A DNA stretch of 12,623 nucleotides from Sporisorium sorghi (Eukaryota; Basidiomycota; Ustilaginomycetes; Ustilaginales; Ustilaginaceae), in the NCBI GenBank assembly GCA_023212695.1, contig JALCCG010000435.1, positions 1-12,623 of the forward strand, in the 5' to 3' direction. The notes under the pieces are model-generated. The model saw only the letters and a program-made list of their open reading frames with translations. It had not been told where the DNA came from and ran no database searches. How positions within the stretch are numbered: position 1 is the stretch's first letter; each line of letters starts with the position of its first letter. The position numbers and the translations under genes are program-made. This document shows positions 1 to 8,746 of the stretch, in pieces.

Positions 1-64
1 CAAGCTGCTTGTCGGGGCTCCCCTCAGCTTGGAAAAAAGAAAAAGGGGTCGGCCGGGGCGTAAT

Positions 65-83
65 CCCCCCCCCCCCCCCCCCC
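65..83. repeat. Poly-C homopolymer tract (19 C)
   Basis: An uninterrupted run of 19 cytosines lies about 90 bp upstream of the first start codon. It falls in the 174-bp leader before the cation transporter gene, in its 5' UTR or promoter. Long homopolymers like this are prone to length variation and sequencing error. Apart from this tract and a purine-rich stretch (about 30-50), I see no clear promoter element in 1-174. Confidence 0.9.
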
Positions 84-174
84 ACTTTATTGCATCTCGA
101 TTTGCCCGCCGCCGCCGTCAACTGCCACGTCGCTCGTTGACTTTGGGAACACTCGTGGCAGGACTCCCTCCTCA

Positions 175-2022
175 ATGCGCCTTCCTTCTTCTTGCACTCG
201 TTCTGTCATCACCATCACCACCACAACCACTACCGCGTCCGTCGCTGTTCAGCATCTCACCGCAAGCCTCGGCGCACGCGCATCGCTGCACTCGTCCCAC
301 CACCACCACCGCATCGCTCTCGCTCATCCTCACCGAGCTACCTCTGCGCGATCAAAGAGCACACACCACCCTACGTACCAGCTGTCGTCGACCACCAAAT
401 CTCCCGTCCTGCCCAAGCCGACGCACATCGCATCGACGCTGCACCCGGAAGAGAACGACGTACCTGCCTCCACAGCACACCCGCAACCGCCGCCGCACCA
501 GGGCCCGCCTCGACTCGTGCGCTACGAACCAGAGCCGCACTCGCCGCAGCAGCATCCGCTCTCGCTCTACCCGACCTCGTTCACGCACGCGTCGTATCCG
601 GACCCCGTGTCGTACCGCGCGCATCTTTCGAACCGACGCGCGCCAGCGAGCTTGTTCGGTCTCTTTCCCAGCACGAGTGCTACCGCTGCGAGTGTGCAGG
701 CGAGCTCGGATCCGTTTGCGTATTCTTCTCAGACATCCAGGAGTAGTCTTCAGAAGCACGAGATCGAGGGTAAATCCATCATGGCTGCTTCGACGTCGTC
801 CATCGTAGACGCGGTCAAGGCGGGCGAAGCCGAGCTGCACCAGCGCAAAAAAGCCACCACCGCTTCCAGTACTACCGAGCCGGGCATCGCCGCCAAGACC
901 AGCGCCGTGCTCGGCCACCACCACCACCACCACCACCACGGCCACGGCCACCATCACCATCACGACCACGGCTCGCCCGAAGAAGCCGACAAGCTCCTCG
1001 CTGCCCTCAAGGGCAAAGGCGACCGCGGCTCCAACATCACCCTCGCTGGACTCGTCTCCAACGTCGGCCTCTGCGGCGCCAAGGGAGTCGCAGGCGTGTA
1101 CCTCAACTCGGCCGCGTTGCTGGCGGACGCGGCGCACTCGCTGTCGGACATGTTTGCGGATCTGGTCACGCTGTTTTGCTGGAAGATGTCGCAGAAGCCG
1201 CCGTCGGCGTCGCACCCACTGGGGTATGGCAAGTACGAGACCATGGGGTCGTTGGGGGTGAGTCTGGTGCTGGTGGCGGGTGCGGTTGGGATTGGGTTCC
1301 ATTCGTACGGCCTGTTGTTGGAGGCACTGCAGCCGACGCTGCAGCATGCGCCGGCGGCGTTGCAGGCGCTGGGGCAGTTTACGGGATCTTTGGCGAGCGC
1401 GGGTGGGCTGCTGCATGACCACGGCCACCATCACGACCACGGCGTGGCTGAGTCCGGCACGGGCCTGCTCGATCCGAACGCCATGTGGTTCGCACTGCTC
1501 TCCATCGTAGTGAAAGAATGGCTGTACCATGCGACGCTAAAAATCGCACGCGAGGAGAACTCGTCCGTGCTCGAGGCCAACGCACTGCACCACCGCTCCG
1601 ACTCGCTCTCGTCCGCCGTCACCTTCCTCGCGATTGGCGGCTCCTACCTCGGCTTCCCCGTGCTCGACCCGCTCGGCGGCCTGCTCGTCGCCGGTCTGAT
1701 CGGCAAACAGGGCGCCGACCTGCTCATCGGCGCACTCGGCGAGCTCTCGGACCGCGGCGTCGAACCGGAAACCCTGCAGGTGTTCGACAAAGCCATCCGC
1801 GAGGTGCAGCAGCAGTTCCCGATGCTGTTGGGCTGGACGGATCTCAGAGCGGTCAAGTCCGGCGTCAGCGTGTTCGCGGATGTGACGCTGCAGCTGCCCA
1901 ACGATGCGACGCTTCTGCAGGCGGGCGAGGTCGAGAGAGCGGTCAGGGACAAGATCACGGCGAGCGTAAGGGGTGTCAAGGAGGTCAGAGTCAGGTTGGT
2001 CACCGTCGATGCGGTCAACTAG
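175..2022 (+). CDS. MMT1: Mitochondrial cation diffusion facilitator (MMT1/MMT2-type metal transporter)
   Basis: The 615-residue intronless protein belongs to the cation diffusion facilitator (CDF) family, which moves divalent metals across membranes by proton exchange. The core spans about residues 285-525, with six predicted membrane segments near 288-308, 312-336, 358-380, 435-453, 479-495 and 496-520. Segment 2 carries ALLADAAHSLSD (H321, D325) and the start of segment 5 carries LHHRSDSLSS (H472, D476), the paired HxxxD metal-site motifs. The SHPLGYGKYETMGSLGVS block after segment 2 is typical of the family. A cytoplasmic-type C-terminal domain follows (about 525-615). The long N-terminal region (1-280) is rich in Ser, Arg and His, fitting a mitochondrial targeting region; by family knowledge yeast Mmt1/Mmt2 handle mitochondrial iron. 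Residues 248-265 are a His-rich stretch and 414-422 a second one, between segments 3 and 4. Met1 gives the longest frame; Met203 is an alternative start that would keep the whole core. Iron rather than zinc as substrate is inference from the subfamily. Confidence 0.9.
   Translation: MRLPSSCTRSVITITTTTTTASVAVQHLTASLGARASLHSSHHHHRIALAHPHRATSARSKSTHHPTYQLSSTTKSPVLPKPTHIASTLHPEENDVPASTAHPQPPPHQGPPRLVRYEPEPHSPQQHPLSLYPTSFTHASYPDPVSYRAHLSNRRAPASLFGLFPSTSATAASVQASSDPFAYSSQTSRSSLQKHEIEGKSIMAASTSSIVDAVKAGEAELHQRKKATTASSTTEPGIAAKTSAVLGHHHHHHHHGHGHHHHHDHGSPEEADKLLAALKGKGDRGSNITLAGLVSNVGLCGAKGVAGVYLNSAALLADAAHSLSDMFADLVTLFCWKMSQKPPSASHPLGYGKYETMGSLGVSLVLVAGAVGIGFHSYGLLLEALQPTLQHAPAALQALGQFTGSLASAGGLLHDHGHHHDHGVAESGTGLLDPNAMWFALLSIVVKEWLYHATLKIAREENSSVLEANALHHRSDSLSSAVTFLAIGGSYLGFPVLDPLGGLLVAGLIGKQGADLLIGALGELSDRGVEPETLQVFDKAIREVQQQFPMLLGWTDLRAVKSGVSVFADVTLQLPNDATLLQAGEVERAVRDKITASVRGVKEVRVRLVTVDAVN
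916..939 (+). repeat. In-frame (CAC)8 trinucleotide repeat coding polyhistidine
   Basis: Eight consecutive CAC codons encode His248-His255 of the CDF transporter. They are followed by a mixed CAC/CAT/GGC stretch giving GHGHHHHHDHG. It is a microsatellite inside a coding region, so its length may vary between strains. The encoded segment could bind metal near the start of the membrane core. Confidence 0.9.
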
Positions 2023-2359
2023 TCGCAAGGGTGCGGATAGACGTCACGCTAGATCCGGCTCGCTGCTTGAGCTGGTTGCGCAAAACTCTCACTTCTCAAT
2101 CCAATTCCACGTGCATCCTCATATTTCCCGCCGGCGTGTGAGCTCACCTTTTGCAGCAGTCTCGACTCACATCGCAAAACAAACCAGACACTTGTCACCG
2201 AAATGATGGCATAAGGGCGAAGAATTAATGCTACTTGAACAGACAGAAAGAGAGAGATGCTAATACATGCTGGTGAATGCGTCGCGAATGCTTGTTTTCG
2301 ATAACAGAGTCAAACGATGAGAGGTGGTGGTGGTGATCATAGACAACCGCGCGCGTCGC
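2023..2359. other. Intergenic region between convergent genes
   Basis: These 337 bp separate the stop codons of two genes that face each other, so they should hold both 3' UTRs and polyadenylation sites. I see no further gene, RNA or repeat. The short open frames here have no recognisable content. Confidence 0.7.
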
Positions 2360-4672
2360 TCATGTCGCTGTGGTGGCAGCAGGCGAGGCTGCAAAGTCCG
2401 TGTGCTGCCTCTGCGAAGATGGCGCTTCGGCTTGACTGCCACCGTATGGCGCGGTCTGATTCGATGCCGACGGCGTATTGGAAAGTGCTTGTGCTGCAGC
2501 GCCCATCGACGAAAGTCCTCCTGTTGCCGAGGTTGGCTGACCAGAGGCGCCGGGCGACGTCACTGCTGCTTTACCCTGTGACGGAGCAGCATATCTGCTT
2601 GCTGCCACCGCTGCCGGCGAGATCACATTCGAGCCTCCTCCGCCGGCGGCGACATTACCACCTCCTGGCGTGGCTGCAAAGAAGGGAAAGGCGGTCGTCG
2701 GACTCAACGTCGTCGGCGACAGCGGTGGTCCAGCAGCACTCGGGGTCTGGCCATTCCTCTGTCGAGTGATGAGCGTCTTGAGCGCCGAGATCCATTTGAT
2801 CTCTTCGTCTTCGCCTGGTGCGCATAGGATGAACGTGCGCTTAGGCGTGATGATCTGGAAGCAGTTGTCTTTGCGCTTCTTGGAGCCCACCATGCCAGCA
2901 GTCATGTTGGAGGCGACACCGGCGGCGGCAGCCACCATGCTGCCTCTGCGTTCGGGCTTCTCGGGTGCGCCTGCCGAAGCACCAGCGCCGGGCGAAAAGG
3001 CTGCATTGGGGTCGCCGGTGCCCTCGAGGCCGAACGGATTGGAGCTCGGTGAGCCGATGCCGGGTGAGGTGGGCACAGCGGACGACGCCTTCTTTGCTTC
3101 GTACTCGAGGGCATCCAGCATGGACGAAATGGGGATCTGACGGTGTGCTTTGGCATCCATGTGACTGCGCGAGTAGAGCAGACGCGAGGAGGTCAGCACG
3201 AACCATCGCTTGCGCCATACCTTGCGACGACCGCTCTGCTTCATCAGGTAGCCCTGTGTGATGACCTTGTTGGGATCTCGGATGAGATCGCTGGCTGTGG
3301 GTGGCAAAGGCGAGATGCTGAGCGGCGAAAGTTGTTGGCCTTGCGATGCTTGCTGCTGCTGCTGCGAGTGCCCTGGCGGCAACAGCGATGATGACTGCTG
3401 ATGTTGTTGGGGCTGCTGCTGCTGCTGCTGCTGCTGAGAGGAGACCTGCGAAGTGCCAAGTGCGGGCAAGGGCATAGCCTGATCGGCGACCTCCTCCTCA
3501 TCCCATTCGTCCTCTCCCTCCTCATCGGAACTGCTAAGGACCTGATTGGCGCCAACGCCGCCGCTGGGCTGAAGACTCGGACTGGAGGGCTGATCGGCAG
3601 CTCCTCCACTCGAATAGGACGCCAGCCTGCGACTTGCGCTGATGCTTCGTTGACGAGGGAAGCTTCCATAGCCACCCGACGGACGACGCTGATGGCCGCC
3701 CATATCGCTCATCTCGCTTCCCGAAGTGTGTCCACCCCCTCCACCGCCACCGGGCGACTGTCCAGCCACGAGGAACGACTGGTTTGGATCGACCCGTGTC
3801 GAGGGGCTGCCGGAGATGGACTGCCCAGCAGAGCTGGTGTAGCTGAGACCGTACCGTTCTGCGCCCGTCTCGCTGTCGCTGGTGGCGGTAAGAGGGCTGA
3901 AGGCAGCCGAGCCAGGGATGGGTCGTGGCTGTGCGGGAGCTGCGAAGTTTCCTTGACCTGGAATGCCAATCTTGATTGGGACGGCTGTCGAGGTGGGTGT
4001 GCGATCCTGCGAGAGAGAGCGTCTGTGGTGCTGCGAGGGTGCCAAGGACGAGGACACATGGGAGTGTGGTTGGGGCAGCATAGCGGAAGGCGCAGGAGTT
4101 TCGGCGTTGCCCAGCTCCAAAGCGGCCATCTCCTGAGTCATGGTGCTGCTCTGCGCGTACTGTGTCATGACCTCGTTGAGCACTTGGATCCAAGACTCCA
4201 TCTCTGGCCTTGAAGAGGCACGCACGTAAAAGGTGCGTTTGGGAGTGACGATGCCAAACGTGTTGATGCTCTTCTTGAGCTCGACGGAGGCGACCGTCTT
4301 GATATCGCCGACATCGATGAAGCGAAGGAGCTGATACTCCTTTTCGTTTTTGTAGTAGGCGAGTTTGGAGGAACGCAGCACAAACCAGCGCTTCTTCCAG
4401 GTCTTGCGCTTCTCGCCCTTCTTTTCGAGGTAGCCAGACTTGACGGTCGACTCGTTGATCATGTTGTGATGCGCTTCGCTGCCGTCGAGGTCATCGCCGT
4501 CGTCCTCGTCGTCGTCGCCATCGGCGTCTGCTTCGAGGTCTTCATCCTGAATGCGCGAAGAAGCATGCTGCGCAGCAGACGAATCGTGAAAGCCGTTTCG
4601 AGGCGAGACGACGGTGGCTACAGGGTTGAACCCTGCAGAGGTTGCCGTTGCTGCTGAGGTACCAGAAGGCAT
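2360..4672 (-). CDS. Tandem PH-domain protein, phosphoinositide-binding type
   Basis: The 770-residue intronless protein has two pleckstrin homology domains joined by low-complexity linkers. PH1 (about 76-171) begins KSGYLEKKGEKRKTWKKRWF and ends with a Trp-containing helix, MESWIQVLNEV. PH2 (about 471-637) begins TQGYLMKQSGRRKVWRKRWF and ends EEIKWISALKTLI. Both carry the basic KxnKxRxF pattern in the first hairpin that is associated with phosphoinositide binding, so membrane recruitment is the likely role. PH2 is interrupted after LDALEYEAKK (about 528) by ~70 residues of Ser/Pro/Gly/Ala-rich sequence before DNCFQIITPKRTF. An acidic stretch (43-64) precedes PH1. The linker 172-470 is Ser/Pro/Gln-rich, with an acidic patch at 382-395 and Q8 at 413-420. 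Many SP and RxxS sites suggest phosphoregulation (inference). From memory of fungal proteins, this double-PH layout is widely conserved but of poorly known function. No catalytic domain is visible. Confidence 0.88.
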   Translation of the reverse strand: MPSGTSAATATSAGFNPVATVVSPRNGFHDSSAAQHASSRIQDEDLEADADGDDDEDDGDDLDGSEAHHNMINESTVKSGYLEKKGEKRKTWKKRWFVLRSSKLAYYKNEKEYQLLRFIDVGDIKTVASVELKKSINTFGIVTPKRTFYVRASSRPEMESWIQVLNEVMTQYAQSSTMTQEMAALELGNAETPAPSAMLPQPHSHVSSSLAPSQHHRRSLSQDRTPTSTAVPIKIGIPGQGNFAAPAQPRPIPGSAAFSPLTATSDSETGAERYGLSYTSSAGQSISGSPSTRVDPNQSFLVAGQSPGGGGGGGHTSGSEMSDMGGHQRRPSGGYGSFPRQRSISASRRLASYSSGGAADQPSSPSLQPSGGVGANQVLSSSDEEGEDEWDEEEVADQAMPLPALGTSQVSSQQQQQQQQPQQHQQSSSLLPPGHSQQQQQASQGQQLSPLSISPLPPTASDLIRDPNKVITQGYLMKQSGRRKVWRKRWFVLTSSRLLYSRSHMDAKAHRQIPISSMLDALEYEAKKASSAVPTSPGIGSPSSNPFGLEGTGDPNAAFSPGAGASAGAPEKPERRGSMVAAAAGVASNMTAGMVGSKKRKDNCFQIITPKRTFILCAPGEDEEIKWISALKTLITRQRNGQTPSAAGPPLSPTTLSPTTAFPFFAATPGGGNVAAGGGGSNVISPAAVAASRYAAPSQGKAAVTSPGASGQPTSATGGLSSMGAAAQALSNTPSASNQTAPYGGSQAEAPSSQRQHTDFAASPAATTAT
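3412..3435. repeat. (GCT)8 trinucleotide repeat coding polyglutamine
   Basis: Eight GCT units on the plus strand read as CAG on the minus strand and encode Gln413-Gln420 of the tandem PH protein. More Gln-rich sequence (PQQHQQ and QQQQQ) follows in the protein. This is a coding microsatellite in a linker, likely to vary in length. Confidence 0.9.
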
Positions 4673-5358
4673 GGCGTCGTAGAGTGTGAGTCTGGGCTGC
4701 GGATTTTACAAGTGTCGCATGACGAGCTGGATGGCAGAGGGGCTGAGATGTGGGGCACAGCAGCAGTTGTGCCCTCACGACGTGGATGGAAGCGTGCGCG
4801 GCTGAGCTGAGTCGGAAGGGAGGCGATGATGAAGAGAGAGGGAAAGTCGGAGTGATGGATGAGATGAAGTCAAGGCGGCGCAGAGCTCAAGCCTCCACCC
4901 AAATCTGAGCGTCGGGTAGGGAAAAGAAAAGCCACACACACACACAGCACACGATTGCTCACACCTCTTCAACAGCGCGCGCGGGCGATCGTCTCTTTGC
5001 CTTTCGGACACAGCCGAGCCTTTTCGCTCCAAAAAGAAAGCAGCAACGTCGCAATGCCGTCGACTCTTCATTGTCACTTTCCTAGCGGATGGCTTGTGCT
5101 GTGTTGTGGTTTGCTCGAGTGGGGACAGTTGCTGCGAGGCAGCTGTGCTTAGACCTCTATTGACTATGAGATCATGGACACGGATGTTTACCGTTGGCGT
5201 GGCTCATTTATCGTTTTACTCGTACGAGAAATTCGATTGATCACGGATCCGCTTCTGTCAAGGCGTCGGCCTGCATGCTGTATTCACACCAAACCTCCCG
5301 TCTCCTCCTCGCTATCAATCATCTGCCAACGGCGTCCACCATCACACTCCACGCAACA
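4673..5358. promoter_or_regulatory. Shared divergent promoter region
   Basis: This 686-bp gene-free stretch separates the start codons of the minus-strand PH gene and the plus-strand ESSS gene, so it must hold both promoters and 5' UTRs. A (CA)7 dinucleotide run lies at 4933-4946. The sequence just before the ESSS start is ACGCAACAATG, a good context with A at -3. I cannot identify a convincing TATA box for either gene. Small open frames here look spurious. Confidence 0.65.
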
Positions 5359-6024
5359 ATGTTCCGCCAAGCACTAGCATCCTCGACGCGACCAGCTGCA
5401 CGCGTCGCAGCGCTACAGCGCAGCACCGTTGCCCAGACCCGCTTCGCTTCCGGAGGATCGTCTTACAACCAGCCCACCGGATTGCTCTTTGGCGAGAAGG
5501 TAAGATCGTCAGCCCATCAGATGGATAAAGGCTTCACGACGCCGAAGGCCTCACCTCAAGTCCAGCACGACGTTCTCGGTAGCTATCGTAGATCGCCCAC
5601 TTGACAGAGCAACTGACCGAAATTACATCTGCCGCGCTAACAACCAACAGGTTCCCAAGGGCCAGAAGCGACAGAAGGAGGACTGGGAGAACATGTACTA
5701 CTTTGGTCTCTTTGGTGGTATGGTCTTTGCCGGCGTTGTCCTCATGTACAAGCCCGACACTAGGTATGTTGACATTCCATCTCTGGCGCCGTCAATTCGC
5801 TCTTGTCTTCTGACCGCATCTCTCTCCTCTCTACACCTCGATCCAACTCCCACCGCAACCTCGTCCATCATCGACCTCGACGACAATCATCACCGCGCGC
5901 ACTTCGACACACCAACAGCATCCAGACTTGGGCCATGTCCGAGGCGAAAAAGCGTCTCGAGTCCTCCGGCGATGTCTGGCAGTACAAGCCATCGCCGAAC
6001 TCGGGTCACCCCAACGGCGTTTAG
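5359..6024 (+). CDS. NDUFB11: Complex I ESSS subunit (NDUFB11 family), three exons
   Basis: I join 5359-5499, 5651-5763 and 5919-6024 to give a 119-residue protein. The exon 1 donor is GTAAGA and the exon 2 donor GTATGT; both acceptors end in CAG. Intron 1 (151 bp) has CTAAC at 5637-5641 just before its acceptor. Intron 2 (155 bp) interrupts codon 85. Residues 1-30 form an Arg/Ser/Ala-rich mitochondrial presequence with no acidic residue, ending TRFA before SGG, a plausible processing site (Arg at -3). The mature part has KEDWENMYYFGLFGGMVFAG, a single membrane helix (about 62-80), then YKPDTSIQTWAMSEAKKRL. The W..M, YxPDT and WA..EA pattern matches the ESSS/NDUFB11 family of accessory subunits in the membrane arm of NADH:ubiquinone oxidoreductase. 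By family knowledge it supports assembly and stability of the inner-membrane complex rather than catalysis. The exon structure is inferred from splice sites and frame; cDNA would settle it. Confidence 0.88.
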
Positions 6025-6396
6025 GTGGTTTGTTGTTCCTAAATACGTATCGTACATTCAGCACCGTGGCAATCACACATCGACTCGCTTCTTCTGTTCT
6101 CGAATGACTGCTGCGTGCAAGGTAGAGCGCGCTTCACAACAGGCTGAAGAGCGGCGATGAAGCGACGAGGGGTAGATGCGCACCGATGGGCCAGGTGGGC
6201 ACTGCAGGACGAGACGAGCAGCTCTCCCAAACATCGAATCTTCAGCCTCAGCACCAGCTTTCGCACGGTCGCAGGACAGATTCGGAGCCAACATTTACAT
6301 TTTCCCGCCGATCATCAAATCAGGGAAGAACCTTTACCAAGGGGTATAACCTACTACAGATAAATCTAGCGACGAAACCGGATCTTCTACAAGGGC
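6025..6396. other. Intergenic region between convergent genes
   Basis: These 372 bp lie between the stop codons of the ESSS gene and the esterase gene, which face each other, so they should hold both 3' UTRs. The sequence is less GC-rich than the flanking genes. I see no RNA gene, repeat or conserved coding sequence in it. Confidence 0.65.
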
Positions 6397-8493
6397 TCAC
6401 AACCTGGCGATGTAGCCTATCGCCTTGCCGATCGCCGCGCACTGGTCGCCGCGTTGCGCCACGGGCTGCATCCTCTGCTGCACGGGGCCAAAGCTGAGCG
6501 CCTGCACGCTCGACGGCGTCAGCGCGCTCCACGCCGTGTCACCCGTAGTGCGTGCCAGCGACGACGCGTACGCCTTGCCGCGCACGCTCAGATACGTCGC
6601 GGACGGAGCCGGGTTGCCCGTTCGAATGAAGGCGGAGAACTGGTCCATGATCGCCGCTATCCACGGCAGGTCGTTGCTGTCGCGGTACGGTAGGCGAAAC
6701 GCGGTGCCCGTGGTGCCGAACAGCGTCATCAGGTCGCCCGAGTGGCACATGTAGTAGCTCGACGGATCCAGGTTGCCCGAGGACGGCTTGCATACGTTGT
6801 TCGGGTCGTAGTTGGGGATCTGGTACGAGCGCTGGTCGTACGAGTACGCGTATACGCTCGGGAACACCGAGTTGACCGCCGAGGCGTACGCCATGGCTTG
6901 GATGCCGCAACGGTAGCGAATGTCCGTATTGACCGACACGGTGAGGTTCTGCACGCCGTACTGGTCAGCTGGGAAGGTGTTGGGGTTCTGCAGCACAATG
7001 TCGCTGTAGTTGGAAGCGATGCCCGCCGTCCTCATGGCGTTGGCCAGGTCCGTTTCCGAGGCAGGAGGTACAATGCCCAGCGAGGCAAGCTCGTCGCGCA
7101 TCTCGCCCCAGATGACGGGCACGCGGTTGACGTGTCCCTGGGCCTGATCGGGCGACCTCATGTCCAGACGTGGGGAACGGATGTACGTCCCGTCCTGCAC
7201 CACGCTCTTGGCCGTCGCTCCGAGGAAGTCGTTGACGCTCCTGCTTCGCAGGCACGCCAGCGTGTCCGATGCCGTATCACAGTTGAGAGCCTTGACCACA
7301 TCCTCCCCGCTGCTCTGACGAGCCTGGTCAACAGTCGGGTAGATGAACGCATTGTCATGCCCCTTGCCACTGAAAATGATGGCGCGGTGGAAGAGCCCCG
7401 CAGCCGCAGGAGAAGCGAGCATGTTCAGCACCTGCTGCGCCCCCGCCGACTGTCCGCCGATGGTCACGCGCTTCGGATCGCCGCCAAAGTCCTTGATGTA
7501 CTTCTGCACCCACTTGAGCGCCGTCACCACATCGCCCACTCCGTAATTGCCGCGGATCTGGTCGTTGTACGCCAAAAACCCGAGCGAGCCCAGGCGGTAG
7601 TTGATGGTCAGCACCACAATGTCGCTGCGACTCGCCAGGTTGCCGCCGTCAAACGTGAAATCGAGGCCGCTTCCCGACGTGTAGCCGCCGCCGTGGATCC
7701 ACACAAACACGGGCTTGAGATTCGAGCTGTCCGAGATCTCGGACGTGGACGGCAGGTAAGGCGTAAAGATGTTGGTCACCAGACACTGCTCGGTGTACTT
7801 GGCGTCGGATCCGCGTTGTGGGCACTGCTTGTCACGGCTCGGGTCGAGCGCCGCGACGGTGGTGGTTCCCGCTGTCTTGGCGTCGAAGACGGTCGAATAC
7901 GTGAATCGCTCGGTGGGGTTGGCGTAGGGCACGGCGTTGAAGCGGAACGACAGCGCGTCGCGGTAGCCAGTGTACTGGACGCCGTTGCTCTGTGTGATCA
8001 CGCGCCATTTGCTGCTCGTGTCGGTCGAGTTGGCCGCCTTCCAGGGTGCACTCTGCGTGCACAGTGCAGGATACTTGTTGCTGCTGCTGGGCCTTGTCAC
8101 GACAAAGTTGGACGCGCCGTTGGTAGCAGTAAAGACGTTGCCGTCTGCGACCCAGTACGATTGCGTCGCCTTGTTCGTACCGTCGAGGACCGTGTAGCTG
8201 ATCTGGGCTTGCAGGCCCGGGTCGGAGGCGGCGGATGCTGGCGCCAACGATTCACCGAGCGCGCGGCATCTGGAAGACGCGTCGCTCGCAGTCAAGGGAG
8301 ACGCGAGGAGGAGGTAGCCAGCCTGGCGATTCGCAGAGTTGGCCCTGTTCCAATCGAGGTCGTTCTGGTAGAGGAAGCGCACACCGCTGCCCGAGGAGGG
8401 CACCACGGCTGCGTGTACGGCGTACGTCGCAATGAGACCGAATGCTGCGGCGAAGACACAGGCGCTCGCCCAGATAGCAAAGACGCGCATCAT
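6397..8493 (-). CDS. Type-B carboxylesterase/lipase, secreted or membrane-anchored
   Basis: The 698-residue intronless protein is an alpha/beta-hydrolase of the carboxylesterase (COesterase) family, hydrolysing ester or lipid substrates. Residues 4-29 are a hydrophobic signal peptide or signal anchor. A ~170-residue region (about 30-200) precedes the catalytic domain; it contains YLLLASPLTASDASSRCRAL, and I recall similar N-terminal extensions only in basidiomycete esterases. In the catalytic domain FVWIHGGGY (oxyanion hole, about 263-271), VLTINYRLGSLGFL (294-307) and NYGVGDVVTALKWVQKYI (316-333) are family hallmarks. The nucleophile is Ser349 in GQSAG, where GESAG is more usual. The acid is probably Glu468 in WGEMRDEL and the base His584 in CHSGDLMTLFG. 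The triad is complete, so the enzyme should be active. Two ATG codons start the frame (MMR) and the first is used here. Substrate is unknown. Confidence 0.9.
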   Translation of the reverse strand: MMRVFAIWASACVFAAAFGLIATYAVHAAVVPSSGSGVRFLYQNDLDWNRANSANRQAGYLLLASPLTASDASSRCRALGESLAPASAASDPGLQAQISYTVLDGTNKATQSYWVADGNVFTATNGASNFVVTRPSSSNKYPALCTQSAPWKAANSTDTSSKWRVITQSNGVQYTGYRDALSFRFNAVPYANPTERFTYSTVFDAKTAGTTTVAALDPSRDKQCPQRGSDAKYTEQCLVTNIFTPYLPSTSEISDSSNLKPVFVWIHGGGYTSGSGLDFTFDGGNLASRSDIVVLTINYRLGSLGFLAYNDQIRGNYGVGDVVTALKWVQKYIKDFGGDPKRVTIGGQSAGAQQVLNMLASPAAAGLFHRAIIFSGKGHDNAFIYPTVDQARQSSGEDVVKALNCDTASDTLACLRSRSVNDFLGATAKSVVQDGTYIRSPRLDMRSPDQAQGHVNRVPVIWGEMRDELASLGIVPPASETDLANAMRTAGIASNYSDIVLQNPNTFPADQYGVQNLTVSVNTDIRYRCGIQAMAYASAVNSVFPSVYAYSYDQRSYQIPNYDPNNVCKPSSGNLDPSSYYMCHSGDLMTLFGTTGTAFRLPYRDSNDLPWIAAIMDQFSAFIRTGNPAPSATYLSVRGKAYASSLARTTGDTAWSALTPSSVQALSFGPVQQRMQPVAQRGDQCAAIGKAIGYIARL

Positions 8494-8641
8494 ACTGGCG
8501 GCGGCAGGTCGGCCTACAGGAACGACGAGAAGCTACAGGGCGGGGTGGAGAGAAGAGAAGGGTCGAGGAGAGGGGAGCGAGGAGGAGGCCTCGTACAACG
8601 AACGAGCCTTTTATGACCATTCTCAGAGCGAGGGCTAACTA

Positions 8642-8676
8642 AGTGCTCAGGAGGCAGTTACCCACCGCCTAGCACT
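8642..8676. repeat. Short hairpin (interrupted inverted repeat)
   Basis: AGTGCT and AGGC pair with GCCT and AGCACT around an 11-nt loop, with a 4-nt bulge on the left side. It lies 150 bp upstream of the esterase start. It could be chance or a regulatory dyad; nothing decides this. Confidence 0.35.
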
Positions 8677-8746
8677 CAGGGTCATGGTGGCCTTGGCCCG
8701 GGCATCTCGGGACACTAAAAGCGTTACCGCGACGCCCACTGAGCAG

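Noticed and set aside
29..808. A 259-codon plus-strand frame overlapping the N-terminus of the transporter
   Set aside because: It runs through the poly-C tract as poly-Pro and becomes Arg/Ser-rich with no domain. The 175-2022 frame continues into the conserved transporter core.
352..1530. A 392-codon open frame on the minus strand, opposite the CDF transporter
   Set aside because: It is Arg/Val-rich with poly-Val arising from the antisense of CAC repeats. It has no recognisable motif and lies over a clear transporter.
6742..8616. A 624-codon open frame on the plus strand, opposite the esterase gene
   Set aside because: It is antisense to a well-conserved esterase with a full catalytic triad, is rich in Arg, Val and His, and shows no domain. 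It is explained by GC-rich third codon positions leaving few stops on the other strand.
8642..8676. The hairpin upstream of the esterase as a tRNA gene
   Set aside because: It lacks a cloverleaf and any B-box-like GGTTCGA sequence; it is only a simple bulged stem.
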